A stretch of 64,000 nucleotides of DNA from Pirellulaceae bacterium (lineage in GTDB: Bacteria > Planctomycetota > Planctomycetia > Pirellulales > Pirellulaceae): positions 496,001 through 560,000 of the forward strand of contig BPJV01000003.1 in NCBI GenBank assembly GCA_026004795.1, given 5' to 3'. The notes below the pieces were generated by a model that searched no databases, was not told the DNA's origin, and was given only the letters and a program-made list of their open reading frames with translations. The translations under genes and the position numbers were made by a program. This document shows, one piece after another, positions 8,643-19,430 of this stretch. Numbering within the stretch: position 1 is the stretch's first letter; every line of letters starts with the position of its first letter.

Positions 8643-10352
8643 ATGGCGATGAAGATTAGCTCGATCCCGCAACTTTACCGCAACCTACGGCGATGGCAGG
8701 AGATCCTGGCCGTCCTACGACGCTACGGCTTGGCCGATTGGTTGAGTCAATTGAAATACGACTTTATCCGCGATTGGATCAAAGATGAGGCAGGCGTCCC
8801 GTTGGCCAGCTATTCCCGGGAGACCCGCATTCGCATGGCCCTGACGGAGCTGGGGCCAACCTTCATCAAACTGGGTCAGGTCCTGAGCTTGCGTCCTGAT
8901 TTGGTCGGTCCCACCCTGGCGGCAGAGCTTTCGCGACTGCAAAGCAAAGTGCCGGCCGATCCTCCGGACACCGTGCGGCAGACCGTGGAAACAGAATTGG
9001 GGCAACCGCTGGAAGAAGTCTTCGCCGAATTCGACTTTGAGGCGATCGCTTCGGCATCGATCGGCCAGGTGCACCGGGCGCGGCTCAAGAGTGGTCCAGA
9101 GGTGGTCGTCAAGGTGCAACATGCGGGTATCCAACGCAAAGTTCGCGAGGACTTAGAAATCCTGGCCGGCCTGGCCGTGCTGGCCGAACACATTCCGGAC
9201 TTCGCCGTCTGGAAACCACGTGTTCTCGTGGAGCAGCTAGCGCGATCACTGCGGCGAGAACTGAATTTCTCCCGGGAAATGATCAACCTGCAGCTTTTTC
9301 GGCGACAATTCAAGGATCGAGGCGACTTGGTGATACCCGAGCCGTTCCCTGAATACTCGACGGCGCGGATGCTGATCATGGAGTATGTGCCTGGACAACC
9401 GGTCGACGAATTCGCACGGGAGCATCGCGGCCAGATCGATCGTCCGGTGCGGGAACATCTGGTTCGACTGGCTGCGGAAGTCTACGTGGACATGGTCTTC
9501 GTCCACGGCGTCTACCATGCCGATCCGCATCCAGGAAACGTTGTTGTCGTCGACCCTCAACGATTGGGCCTGCTGGACTTCGGCATGGTTGGCCGGATCG
9601 ACGATCGTTTGCGAGAGAACATCGAGGAGATGTTGATCGCCGTCGGCAGTCAGGACGTGCAATTGCTAACCATTTTGATCAAGCGGGTTGGGAACGTGCC
9701 TCCCCGGTTGGATGAAGCCGCGTTGGCCATCGATGTGGCGGATTTCGTCGCCATCTACGGCTCACAGCCACTCGAGTCGTTCGACCTGGCGGGTGCTCTG
9801 TACGACATGACCGACATCATGCATCGCCATCAAATATCCCTTCCGCCACAGACCTCGTTGCTGATCAAAATGCTCATCACTCTCGAAGGCACCCTGCACC
9901 TGCTGTCTCCCAAGTTCAGCCTTCTGGAATTCATGCAACCGTTCTTTCGCAAGATGTGGTGGCGGCGTATCTCACCGCGCCGGCAAACCAAACGCTTGCG
10001 GCGGTTGTACTTGGAGTTGGACGCCCTGGTCGAAAGACTGCCGGGGCAGATCAGTAGCATTCTCCAGCTAGTCCAGGAAGGACGGCTCGATGTTCACTTG
10101 GCCCACAAAGGTCTTTCTCCATCGGTCAATCGTATTGTGCTGGGAATTCTAGTCAGCTCGATCTTCCTCGGCTCCTCACTGCTCCTGGCATTCAAAGTCC
10201 CCCCAGTCCTTTTCCCGCAGCCGACATGGTTGGGCCTGGAGCGTCTGAGCGTCTTCGGATTGATTGGCTACGCGATCAGCATCCTCGCCGGGTTGCGTCT
10301 GATTCGTGCCATCTACCGCTCCGGCCACTTGGATCGGTCGGATATCGACTGA
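8643..10352 (+). CDS. ubiB: UbiB/AarF (ABC1) family atypical kinase
   Basis: A 569-residue member of the ABC1/ADCK family of protein-kinase-like ATPases linked to quinone biosynthesis and membrane lipid metabolism. Diagnostic family motifs are present: [14 protein letters not shown] (KxGQ motif, around residue 79), [11 protein letters not shown] (the alanine/serine-rich nucleotide loop), VVVKVQH (catalytic lysine), HADPHPGN (catalytic loop) and LLDFGMVG (metal-binding DFG). Two C-terminal hydrophobic helices (about 500-520 and 535-555) should anchor it in the membrane. A second in-frame ATG at 8649 has GAGGATGG at better spacing and may be the true start. No ubiquinone or menaquinone gene is adjacent. 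Confidence 0.9.
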   Translation: MAMKISSIPQLYRNLRRWQEILAVLRRYGLADWLSQLKYDFIRDWIKDEAGVPLASYSRETRIRMALTELGPTFIKLGQVLSLRPDLVGPTLAAELSRLQSKVPADPPDTVRQTVETELGQPLEEVFAEFDFEAIASASIGQVHRARLKSGPEVVVKVQHAGIQRKVREDLEILAGLAVLAEHIPDFAVWKPRVLVEQLARSLRRELNFSREMINLQLFRRQFKDRGDLVIPEPFPEYSTARMLIMEYVPGQPVDEFAREHRGQIDRPVREHLVRLAAEVYVDMVFVHGVYHADPHPGNVVVVDPQRLGLLDFGMVGRIDDRLRENIEEMLIAVGSQDVQLLTILIKRVGNVPPRLDEAALAIDVADFVAIYGSQPLESFDLAGALYDMTDIMHRHQISLPPQTSLLIKMLITLEGTLHLLSPKFSLLEFMQPFFRKMWWRRISPRRQTKRLRRLYLELDALVERLPGQISSILQLVQEGRLDVHLAHKGLSPSVNRIVLGILVSSIFLGSSLLLAFKVPPVLFPQPTWLGLERLSVFGLIGYAISILAGLRLIRAIYRSGHLDRSDID

Positions 10353-10494
10353 TAGGCCCATCTCCTGCCGTCCCCATTCTGCTCGGCTGGCCAGCTGGCG
10401 CCGTTCGGTTAACATGCGCCCAAGTTCACCAGTTCGGCAAAAGCGCAAGGAGACAAGCCGTCGCGTTGGATGCCACTTCCTAGGAGAAGCGCGC

Positions 10495-11229
10495 ATGAGT
10501 CACGAGAACATCCCATCGTCAGCAACCGGTTCCCCTGCCGTCGTTCTTCTCAGTGGAGGCCTGGACTCGGCGACGGTCTTGGCCATCGCCCAGCACGCCG
10601 GCCATGCGCTCCACGCCATCAGCTTCCGTTACGGTCAACGCCACGCGGTCGAACTGCAACGGGCGCAACAGATCGCCGCCCGCCATCAAGTCGTCGAACA
10701 CGTCATCGTCGATATCGATTTATCCCAATTCGGCGGATCGGCTCTGACGACCGACTGGGAAGTCCCCAAACACGACTCGGCCGCACAAATCGGCGGTGGC
10801 ATACCGATCACCTATGTCCCAGCCAGGAACACCGTCTTCCTGTCGTTGGCCCTGGCCTTTGCCGAAACGCGTGGCGCGCACGACATCTACCTAGGCGTCA
10901 ACGCTCTCGACTATAGCGGCTACCCCGACTGCCGCCCCGAATTCATTGCCGCCTTCGAACGGTTGGCCAATCTGGCCACCAAAGCGGCGGTGGAAGGCGA
11001 GCAACCGCTGCGCATCCATGCCCCGTTGATTCATTGGACGAAAGCGCAGATCATTGCCGCAGGGACGGAGTTAGGAGTCGATTACGGGCTGACGACCAGT
11101 TGTTACGATCCGGCCCCCGACGGTCGCCCCTGTCTGCATTGCGATTCCTGCTTACTGCGCCTCAAAGGATTTGCCGAGGTCGGGCTGCGCGACCCTCTTC
11201 TCGATCGGTTTGACCTTCGCGAAGCATAA
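10495..11229 (+). CDS. queC: 7-cyano-7-deazaguanine synthase
   Basis: QueC converts 7-carboxy-7-deazaguanine to preQ0 using ATP and ammonia, in queuosine biosynthesis. The 244-residue product carries the PP-loop [11 protein letters not shown] near residue 20, the [18 protein letters not shown] segment, and a C-terminal zinc site, C followed by [12 protein letters not shown] chose ATG 10495, preceded by TAGGAG; the open frame extends upstream into the end of the preceding gene without support. It stands alone: no queD, queE or queF is in the window. Confidence 0.95.
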   Translation: MSHENIPSSATGSPAVVLLSGGLDSATVLAIAQHAGHALHAISFRYGQRHAVELQRAQQIAARHQVVEHVIVDIDLSQFGGSALTTDWEVPKHDSAAQIGGGIPITYVPARNTVFLSLALAFAETRGAHDIYLGVNALDYSGYPDCRPEFIAAFERLANLATKAAVEGEQPLRIHAPLIHWTKAQIIAAGTELGVDYGLTTSCYDPAPDGRPCLHCDSCLLRLKGFAEVGLRDPLLDRFDLREA

Positions 11230-11451
11230 CCACCGCCCTCATCTCGCGCATTCTATTTACCGATCTTCATCCCCCTATCAGGCCTTCAAGACAAGGTGGA
11301 GGGGATGCGATACAATGGCCGCCGACGGGCTCGAAAACCGCTTGAACAAAGCGTGTACCGCTGCTCAATCAGTTGAAAAACCCACACACCATAAACTATC
11401 GATACGACCTCAAGCTTGACACACGACTGAACCGACGGAAAGGATCCCCAG

Positions 11452-14158
11452 ATGACGGACCCATTTCAAGCGAGAACCACCTTCGAAGGCCCTGATGGCT
11501 CTTGTGGAATGTACCGCTTGCAGAAGTTGCAAGAGGACGGTGTGGCCGAAATTTCCCGGCTTCCGATCTCGATCCGCATGCTATTGGAAGCCGCTTTGCG
11601 CAACTGCGACGGCTACCTGGTCCGAGAAGAAGATGTCGTCAACCTGGCCAAATGGCAACAGACGAGCCCCACCGGGGTCGAGATCCCTTTCCTACCGGCC
11701 CGCGTCGTCCTCCAAGACTTTACCGGTGTGCCGTGCGTGGTCGACTTGGCCGCCATGCGAGATGGCATGAAGGAATTGGGGGGAGATGCATCCAAGATCA
11801 ATCCACTGATTCCAGTCGATTTGGTGATCGACCATTCCATCCAGGTCGACGTCTTCGGCACACCAGAGGCCTTGGAACGCAATGTCGAGATCGAGTTCCA
11901 ACGCAACCGGGAACGCTATGAGTTTCTCCGTTGGGGCCAGCAAGCATTCCAGAACCTGCGCGTTATTCCCCCGAACACGGGGATCGTCCACCAAGTCAAC
12001 TTGGAGTACCTCGCCAAGAGCGTCTTCGTCGGCGAGGACGAACACGGTCCGGTGGCCTACCCGGATACCTTGGTAGGCACCGATAGCCATACGACGATGA
12101 TCAATGGGCTGGGCGTCCTGGGCTGGGGCGTGGGAGGCATCGAAGCGGAAGCGGCCATGCTCGGCCAACCGTTGTACATGCTGTTGCCCGAAGTCATCGG
12201 CGTACGTCTCGTCGGCCGCTTGCCGACCGGCGCCACGGCAACCGATCTGGTCTTGCGCGTCACGGAGATGCTGCGTGCCGAAGGGGTGGTGGGCAAGTTC
12301 GTCGAGTTCTTCGGCCCGGGCGTCGCCGCCATGACGCTGGCCGACCGCGCAACCATTGCCAACATGGCTCCTGAATACGGTGCGACGATGGGCTTCTTTG
12401 GCGTCGATCAGGAAACCCTCCGCTACCTTCGGGCTACGGGTCGACCGGAGAAGCAAGTGGCACTGGTAGAGGCGTACATGAAAGCTCAGGGGCTGTTCTG
12501 CGAAGCCCCCGAACAGGAGCTCGACTACACGAAAGTGCTCGAATTGGACCTGAATGAAATCGAGCCCTCATTGGCAGGCCCCAAACGCCCGCAAGACCGC
12601 GTTCCGCTGCGAAAGATGAAAGAATCGTTTGAAACGACCTTGCGCGCACCGCTCAACCAGCGCGGCTTCGCCCTCGACGACGAGGCGATTCAACGCACGG
12701 CAAAAGTAGAGCACAACGGGCAGGCGACGGAGATTGGCCATGGAGCCGTCGTCATCGCCGCCATCACCAGTTGTACCAACACCTCGAATCCCTCCGTAAT
12801 GGTCGGTGCTGGATTGCTAGCCAAACGGGCGGCGGAGAAGGGATTGTCAGTGCAGTCGTATGTAAAAACGTCGCTCGCCCCCGGCTCGCGGGTGGTCACC
12901 GAGTATCTCACTCGGGCCGGGTTGACCGAGCCGCTGGCCGCCCTCCGTTTTCACACCGTCGGTTACGGCTGTACTACCTGCATCGGCAACAGCGGCCCAT
13001 TGCCCGAACCGGTAGCCCAAGGCGGTCGTGGAGAAGGATCTCGTCGCTGCCTCGGTACTGAGTGGAAACCGAAACTTCGAAGGTCGCGTCAACCCGCTGG
13101 TCAAGGCCAACTATCTGGCCAGTCCACCGCTGGTGGTCGCCTACGCCTTGGCCGGTCGCGTCGATATCGATATGGAGAAAGAGCCCATCGGGATGGATCG
13201 GGAGGGCAATCCCGTGTTCCTCCGCGAGTTGTGGCCCTCGCCGGAGGAAATCAATGCCACGATCGATCAGTGCATGGAACCGGAAATGTTTCTCACGCAG
13301 TACGAAACCGCCATCAGCACCAATGAACGCTGGAACGCCATCACCGTTTCCGGCGGCGAACTCTATGACTGGAATCCCGACAGCACCTATATCCAGCGCC
13401 CGCCATTCCTCGAAGGCATCACGCCGGAGCCCCAGCCGCCCCAGCCGATTCGCGGGGCTCGCTGCCTGGTGCTGTTGGGCGACTCGGTCACTACCGACCA
13501 CATTTCCCCGGCCGGAGCGATAGCCCAAGACAGTCCGGCCGGACGTTATTTGATCGAACACGGCGTCGATCCGCGCGACTTCAACAGCTACGGGGCACGT
13601 CGGGGTAATGACCGTGTCATGGTCCGTGGAACCTTCGCCAACATCCGCTTGCGCAATCAACTGGTGCCTGGATCGGAAGGTGGAGTCACTCGTCATTTCC
13701 CCGATGGCACGGAGATGACCATTTTCGATGCAGCGATGAAGTACCGTGAAGAAGGTGTGCCGCTGGTCGTCTTGGCAGGCTCCGAATACGGCACGGGAAG
13801 CAGCCGTGACTGGGCGGCCAAGGGAACCTTGCTACTGGGGATTCGCGCCGTGATCGCTGCCAGCTTCGAACGGATTCATCGTAGTAACCTCGTCGGTATG
13901 GGAGTGCTCCCCTTGCAATTCCTTGCAGGTGAGACCTGGCAGAGCTTGGGCCTAACGGGCGAGGAAACATACGACATCGGCACTTCGGACCAATCTTTGG
14001 AGCCCCTGGGAACGTTGACTGTTACGGCGACGGGCCCTGACGGTTCCACTAAGAAGTTCGATGTGAAAGTACGCATCGATACACCGGTGGAGCTAGATTA
14101 CTACCGCCACGGCGGTATTCTCCCGGCCGTGCTGCGTAAGCTGGCCAAATCGGCTTGA
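11452..14158 (+). CDS. acnA: Aconitate hydratase A, interrupted by a one-base frameshift
   Basis: TCA-cycle aconitase interconverting citrate and isocitrate through a [4Fe-4S] cluster. The first part (from ATG 11452) has [20 protein letters not shown] and the cluster cysteines in [12 protein letters not shown] and [12 protein letters not shown]. Straight after GPLPEPVA the frame is lost and the product would run to an aberrant stop at 13326. Conserved sequence resumes one base later ([21 protein letters not shown]) and continues through [16 protein letters not shown] to the stop at 14158. Removing one C from the CCC at 13016-13018 gives a continuous 901-residue protein of normal aconitase A length. 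As written the sequence encodes a truncated protein without domain 4; I judge a sequencing insertion more likely than a true pseudogene because this is a core enzyme and both halves are intact. Confidence 0.93.
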
Positions 14159-14401
14159 GAACCACCGGTTGCCAAGCTTCCCCGTACTGCTGCCTCTCCC
14201 GCGACACGCCTCCGTCCGCGGCAGGAACAAGACGTGTCCGGGCGGCGCACGGGAGAACTTCGGCGGCGCATTCCCTGCGGCGTCGTAAAATCGGCTACCG
14301 TCACCATGGAGACTGGAGCCGCGCTGCGATGCTGCGGCCCTGCCTCGTCGCTTCCGAGTAGAATGAAGTTCATCGGCGATTGAGGAGGATCAAGGAACCG
14401 A

Positions 14402-17400
14402 ATGGGTAGTGCACTATGGCCAACAAGCGGATTGCCAGAGGATTTTTCATCGGACTGCTGGGCCTTGTTCTTGCCATGGGTGCCTGGTGGTGGTTGTGGC
14501 ACCAGGCGCGCCCGCGTCCAGGTGAAGGAGAAGAGGATGGCCCCCCTCTCCCCTCCCCTACCCTGCCCCCCGCGATCCGAGGTTACCATCGCGTTGATGC
14601 GAGACGCCATCTCCGCGGTGGCTGCCGCAGAGGACCTCGACTTTTCTCGATCGGTGCCGCTGTGGGACCGGCTGGCCGACGCCCTGCCTGCCAACCCATC
14701 GATTCGCCTCAACCGGGCAATCACGGTACTCAAATGGATCGATGAGACGCACAATCTGTTGGCTAGTGGCAAAGTACAGGAAGAGGCGGCCCGCAGGACG
14801 ATCGAAAGCGAACTGGCAGCAGCCTACGCGAAAGCAGAAGCGGTTGTAGGATCGCTCAGAGAGTTGCACATCACCGATTATCGTGCGGCGCTGTTGGAAG
14901 CCGAGTTGCTGCGCGCCAAGGCGCGGCAAGTCGATTTGGAGGCGGGGCAGCGATTGAGGCGGCAGGCAGTTCAGATTCTTTATGACGCTCTTGCCCCAAA
15001 TCCCGCCCAACCGATTCTGGCGGCCAGCTACGATGACCTGGTGCAGGAGTTTTTGACGGCGACCCCCGAACTGGGCGAGCTGCAAGCAGATGCACTGTAT
15101 GCCTCATCCCAAGCGATGCCGCGCAATCTGTTCCTCCTGTTTCGAGCTTGCGATGTCTTGGTGCGCAGTGAGGATCCACGGCTAGCCGATCTGTTGGACC
15201 GCACCCTGGAGCTGACGCTTCCCATGCGCGGCGATGTAGCCAACTACTTGCGCCGTTTGGATCCGCAAGAATTGGTGGCGGAGACCAAGCGTGCGATTGC
15301 GGCAGGGGACTGGAGCAGCGCACGGGGTATTATCCGATGGATCAATCTGTTCAAAGGGATGGCCGGCTTTAAAACGGACCGCAGATTGGTCAAACCCGAC
15401 TTATTGGCCTTATTGGAGGTCGACTTCCTGGACCAACTGGCCCAACAACTTCCTGCCGTTGCCGCGCACGTCACTCCTCCCCCTACGCAGCAAACCCGCC
15501 TGCTTCACGAATTGACCACTGCTACGTGGTACGACTTCGACCTCGACCTCGACTTCGACCTCGCCATAATCGATGCCACCCTGCTGACGATTTGGCGCAA
15601 TGACGATGGTGAGCTGCATCGGAGTTACGAAGTTGAGCTTCCGTGGCCAGCCGCAGGCGCCGTCGCGGTGGATCTATTTCCGGTCGACGCCCCGAATCGT
15701 CCCCGCGTCGATTCCGTGGCCGCCTGGATGCAAGAACATCACGATGCTGTCGGCAATTCCCCTAGCGCGTCAACCGCAACCACCAACCAACCGACGGCCG
15801 AAGATATCGTGCGTGGGCGACGCCACGATACCCCACAAGCCTTATTGATCTTTGGTTCCCAGGGACTGGCCGTCGTTCAACCTCAGCCCGGTCCTGATCA
15901 ACTCATCAGTCGCGTCGATCTGGTCGATGTGTCCTGGCCACAGGAGATCACCAGCGTGCAGTCAGTCGTGCCGCTGGACATCGAATCGGACGGCGATCTC
16001 GACCTGCTCGTCAGCACCGCCAACGGTCCTCGCGTGCTCCAGAACAACGGTGATGGCTCGTTCAGCGACACGACCCAGTTCAGTTCGTTCACCGAAGGGC
16101 TGGTCCTTGATTCCTTACGCGCTGGCGATTGGGATCGTGACTTGGATCAAGATGTGATCGGGATCGATACGGTCAGTGGGAAAGTGATCCTTCTCGAAAA
16201 CATCCTGCACGGCCAACTGCGCAGTGTCGATTTATCGCAGCAGGGTTGGCCGCTACCCTCAAGCAGCGGGGCCCGCCAGGTGGCGATCAGCGACCTGAAT
16301 GGAGACGGCAGTTGGGACATCGTTTCCGCTGGTGACCAGGAAGTCGTCATTGCCTTCGGTCATCGACCGGAGCCGTATGCGTGGAGGCCCCTGCGGTCGG
16401 TGCGGACGTCTGTGCCTGGTAGTGCCGTCGAAGTAGGGGACTGGAACAATGATGGTTATAGCGATGTGATTGTGGCCGCCAACAAGGGCACGTTCTTGAT
16501 TCTCGGCTCGGCCGACTGGCTCACGGCTCCTCCGCTTCACCCCTTGTCCGACACGGAAAATGTTCTCGCCATCGACGCCATCGACGCCAATGGCGACGGC
16601 ACGCTGGACGTGGTGGAAACCTCTTCGTCGAGCACCAATTTGATAAGCAGTTTGGGTGCGGAGTCGCAGGGGTACCTGTTGGCCCGGGTACGTGGGATCG
16701 CCGACGACAATGGCGGTGGACGCATCAACCACTACGCTGTGGGCACTCTCCTCGAATTGCGAAGTGGCGGATGGGCAGCGAGAAGGGTCGTGAAACACCC
16801 GACCACGCATTTTGGTATCGGAGAATTGATACCGGACAACTTGCGGATCGTTTTTCCCAACGGGTTGACGCAGAACGTCCAACAGCCCGGCCGCAATGTC
16901 CTGATCGAGGAGAAACAAGAACTGAAAGGCTCCTGCCCCTTCGTCTACGGTTGGAACGGACAACGCTTTGAATTGATCACGGACCTGTTATGGAATGCTC
17001 CGTTGGGCCTCCAGATCGCCCCTGGAGAAGTGCTGCCGGACCGTCGCTGGGAATACCTATTCCTGCCCGGTGAACTGGTGCAGGCGAAGGATGGATACAT
17101 CGAATTGCGGATTACCGAGGAGTTGTGGGAGGTAGCGTACTTCGACCACGTCGCCCTTTCCGCCGTGGATCATCCTGTAGAGACACCTGTGCTCACCAAT
17201 GAAAAAGTGGGACCACCTCACCTGGCCCAACCACGCCTGTACCAAATCCACCACACCCGGGAATTGGTGCGTGCCGTCGATGGCAGCGGTCGTGACTGGA
17301 CGGCGACTCTGGCTGTCGCCGACGACAACTTCACACAGTCGTTCGACGCGTTGCGATGCCAAGGATTAGCCGACCCTCATTTTATTGAACTGGATTTCGG

Positions 17401-18190
17401 CACGTTACCCACCGAGAAGGACTTGAAGCTTGTGTTGCGTGGTTGGATGCACCCCACCGATACCTCGCTGAACATCTCCTTGTCCCAGAACTCGCGCCTA
17501 TTGGCTCCCGAGCCCCCATCGCTGTGGGTGCTCGACGAACAGGGACAATGGGTCTGCGCGCAACCCTTCATGGGGTTTCCCGGCGGGAAACCGAAGACCA
17601 TCGTGGTCGATCTCCAGGATGTATTCCGCGCGGACGATCATCGTTTGCGGATCGCGACCACCCAACAGATCTATTGGGACTACGCCTCAGTGGCTTGGGA
17701 TACGGAACCATCTGAGTTGCATCAGGAACCCTTACCTTTAGTTGCAGCAGAATTGCGCTATCGTGGCTTCGGGCGACTGCTTCCCCGCCGCAGCGACCAA
17801 CCGCATTGGTACGACTATCATGACGCCGACCCCACACCTAAGTGGCCACCGATCGAAGGTCCATTCACACGGTTCGGTGACGTGCGGGAGCTATTGGCAG
17901 CGGACGACGACCGATTGGTGGTGATGACCAGCGGTGACGAAATTGTGCTGCGATTCCGCTTACCGGAAGCACACTTACCCTCGGGCTGGAAGCGCGACTA
18001 CGTCTTGCACAGCGTCGGGTGGGACAAGGATGCCGACTTGAACACGTTGGCCGGTCAGAGTTCGTTGCCACTACCCTTCCGCGCTCAGACAGGCTATCCA
18101 CCGCCGCCGGAGCAAGAGGAGGAAGCGGCCCGTGTATGGGCGTTGAACCGCCCTACCCTCACCCGAGTGCAACAGTACGCCGTAGAATGA
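14402..18190 (+). CDS. Large FG-GAP/ASPIC (CRTAC-like) protein, N-terminal frameshift
   Basis: About 1,260 residues. Three regions are visible: a helical, TPR-like part (about residues 60-360); four or five FG-GAP/VCBS calcium-binding repeats (about 510-760), recognisable by DIESDGDLDLL, DLNGDGSWDI, DWNNDGYSDV and DANGDGTLDVV; then an ASPIC/UnbV-like stretch (RINHYAVGTLLELRSG, FGIGE, VFPNG) and a 400-residue C-terminal region opening with CPFVYGWNG. ATG 14402 has AAGGA in front but gives a non-secretory N-terminus. The overlapping frame from ATG 14416 encodes a textbook signal anchor (MANKRIARGFFIGLLGLVLA). Removing one C from either C6 run (near 14540 or 14566) fuses the two. The protein is then membrane-anchored and extracytoplasmic. 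Enzymatic role unknown. Confidence 0.8.
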   Translation: MGSALWPTSGLPEDFSSDCWALFLPWVPGGGCGTRRARVQVKEKRMAPLSPPLPCPPRSEVTIALMRDAISAVAAAEDLDFSRSVPLWDRLADALPANPSIRLNRAITVLKWIDETHNLLASGKVQEEAARRTIESELAAAYAKAEAVVGSLRELHITDYRAALLEAELLRAKARQVDLEAGQRLRRQAVQILYDALAPNPAQPILAASYDDLVQEFLTATPELGELQADALYASSQAMPRNLFLLFRACDVLVRSEDPRLADLLDRTLELTLPMRGDVANYLRRLDPQELVAETKRAIAAGDWSSARGIIRWINLFKGMAGFKTDRRLVKPDLLALLEVDFLDQLAQQLPAVAAHVTPPPTQQTRLLHELTTATWYDFDLDLDFDLAIIDATLLTIWRNDDGELHRSYEVELPWPAAGAVAVDLFPVDAPNRPRVDSVAAWMQEHHDAVGNSPSASTATTNQPTAEDIVRGRRHDTPQALLIFGSQGLAVVQPQPGPDQLISRVDLVDVSWPQEITSVQSVVPLDIESDGDLDLLVSTANGPRVLQNNGDGSFSDTTQFSSFTEGLVLDSLRAGDWDRDLDQDVIGIDTVSGKVILLENILHGQLRSVDLSQQGWPLPSSSGARQVAISDLNGDGSWDIVSAGDQEVVIAFGHRPEPYAWRPLRSVRTSVPGSAVEVGDWNNDGYSDVIVAANKGTFLILGSADWLTAPPLHPLSDTENVLAIDAIDANGDGTLDVVETSSSSTNLISSLGAESQGYLLARVRGIADDNGGGRINHYAVGTLLELRSGGWAARRVVKHPTTHFGIGELIPDNLRIVFPNGLTQNVQQPGRNVLIEEKQELKGSCPFVYGWNGQRFELITDLLWNAPLGLQIAPGEVLPDRRWEYLFLPGELVQAKDGYIELRITEELWEVAYFDHVALSAVDHPVETPVLTNEKVGPPHLAQPRLYQIHHTRELVRAVDGSGRDWTATLAVADDNFTQSFDALRCQGLADPHFIELDFGTLPTEKDLKLVLRGWMHPTDTSLNISLSQNSRLLAPEPPSLWVLDEQGQWVCAQPFMGFPGGKPKTIVVDLQDVFRADDHRLRIATTQQIYWDYASVAWDTEPSELHQEPLPLVAAELRYRGFGRLLPRRSDQPHWYDYHDADPTPKWPPIEGPFTRFGDVRELLAADDDRLVVMTSGDEIVLRFRLPEAHLPSGWKRDYVLHSVGWDKDADLNTLAGQSSLPLPFRAQTGYPPPPEQEEEAARVWALNRPTLTRVQQYAVE

Positions 18191-18303
18191 GGCCGGACGC
18201 TCCTGGCGGGAAGGCCAGTCCTTCCGAGTGGATGCCCCGGAGACAAGATGTGGTCGGCAGCACCGCAGCAATGGCCGCATGCCAAGTATTCCGCACCGCT
18301 ATC

Positions 18304-18323
18304 AGCCGCTCCATACGGCGGCT
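18304..18323 (-). terminator. Possible hairpin after flhB
   Basis: AGCCGC and GCGGCT form a 6-bp stem with an 8-base loop, 7 bp beyond the flhB stop and between two convergent genes. There is no T tract, so this is weak as an intrinsic terminator. Confidence 0.25.
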
Positions 18324-18330
18324 TGTCGCC

Positions 18331-19407
18331 TTAACTGGCTTTGGGCAATTCTTTGCCTTGCAACTGATAGACGTAGCGCAAGACTTCGGCGACCGCGGCG
18401 TAATGTTCGCTGGGAATCGCCTGCCCTATATCGACCGTTTCGAACAATGCCCGCGCTAATGGCTTCCGCTCCAACACCGGTACTCCCGCCTCCAAAGCCA
18501 ACTTGCGGATGCGTGCCGCGATGAATCCCGCTCCCTTGGCGACCACCACTGGCGCGACCATGGAGGTGGGATCGTACTTGATGGCAATGGCCAATTCCGT
18601 GGGGTTGGTGATGACCACGTCCGCCTTGGGAACCGCTGACTGAATACGCGCCAGAGCCAATTGCCGCTGGACTTCGCGTCGTCGAGCGAGCACTTGAGGG
18701 TCGCCGTTCATCATTTTCATTTCATCGCGCAATTCCTGGTCGGTCATGCGCAGGTCCTGCTCCATCTTCCACCACTGAAAGCCGTAATCGGCCAGGGCCA
18801 GGATCGTCAACAGCCCGGCGGTCCACATGCAGGTTTTCAGTATCGTTCCCCAGACCAGACCGGCAACGTCGACCAGCGAGAGTTTGTAGGCCGCCAAGAT
18901 GCCTTCCCACTGAGTCCACAGGCCGAACACGATGACGCATCCCACCAGACAGATTTTCAGCAGGCCGAATCCTAAACGCATGGCATTCTTTAACGAGGCG
19001 ATGCGCTGAAGTCCTTTCAGAGGATCTACGTGTCGCCAATCCATCGCCAGGCGTTCGGGGAGAAATAGAAAGCCGATCTGCAACCAATTGTTGACCAGGA
19101 TGGTGAGGATCACGCCGAGCATCAGCGGCAGCAAACTCCAGCCGCACTGCGACAGCGTCGCTACCATCCACCCCAGAACCGACGTATCGTGAAAATCCCA
19201 GTAGCGTTGCTGAGTGAAGGAACTGTGCATCACCTGCATCAACGCACCGGCAATGCTCGCGCCGCTCCACCACAACAGCGCCACCGAACAAAGCAGCACG
19301 AGGGCCGATCCCAGGTCTTGGCTGCGCGCAACTTGACCCTTCTCCCGCGCTTTCTGACGCCGGTACGGAGTCGCTGAGTGCTTTTTCTCGCCTGCCGTCT
19401 CTGCCAC
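18331..19407 (-). CDS. flhB: Flagellar export switch protein FlhB
   Basis: Inner-membrane component of the flagellar type III export apparatus that switches substrate specificity from rod/hook to filament. The 358-residue product starts with the family's polar N-terminus (SATPYRRQKAREKGQVARS), has four hydrophobic segments between about residues 30 and 215, and a cytoplasmic domain with the autocleavage region VVITNPTELAIAIKYDP near residue 262. The usual NPTH reads NPTE here; the Asn-Pro scissile pair is kept. The start is GTG at 19407, behind AGAGGATGAG. It is the last gene of the flagellar operon, 23 bp after fliR. Confidence 0.95.
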   Translation of the reverse strand: MAETAGEKKHSATPYRRQKAREKGQVARSQDLGSALVLLCSVALLWWSGASIAGALMQVMHSSFTQQRYWDFHDTSVLGWMVATLSQCGWSLLPLMLGVILTILVNNWLQIGFLFLPERLAMDWRHVDPLKGLQRIASLKNAMRLGFGLLKICLVGCVIVFGLWTQWEGILAAYKLSLVDVAGLVWGTILKTCMWTAGLLTILALADYGFQWWKMEQDLRMTDQELRDEMKMMNGDPQVLARRREVQRQLALARIQSAVPKADVVITNPTELAIAIKYDPTSMVAPVVVAKGAGFIAARIRKLALEAGVPVLERKPLARALFETVDIGQAIPSEHYAAVAEVLRYVYQLQGKELPKAS

Positions 19408-19430
19408 GGGAACTCATCCTCTACCACACG

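Noticed and set aside
11692-12456. Long antisense frame in acnA
   Set aside because: It overlaps a clearly conserved gene in full and shows no family features; it is a shadow of biased codon use.
13012-13030. Programmed +1 frameshift in acnA
   Set aside because: No stop codon at the shift site or other stimulatory signal, and the family does not use one; an indel is simpler.
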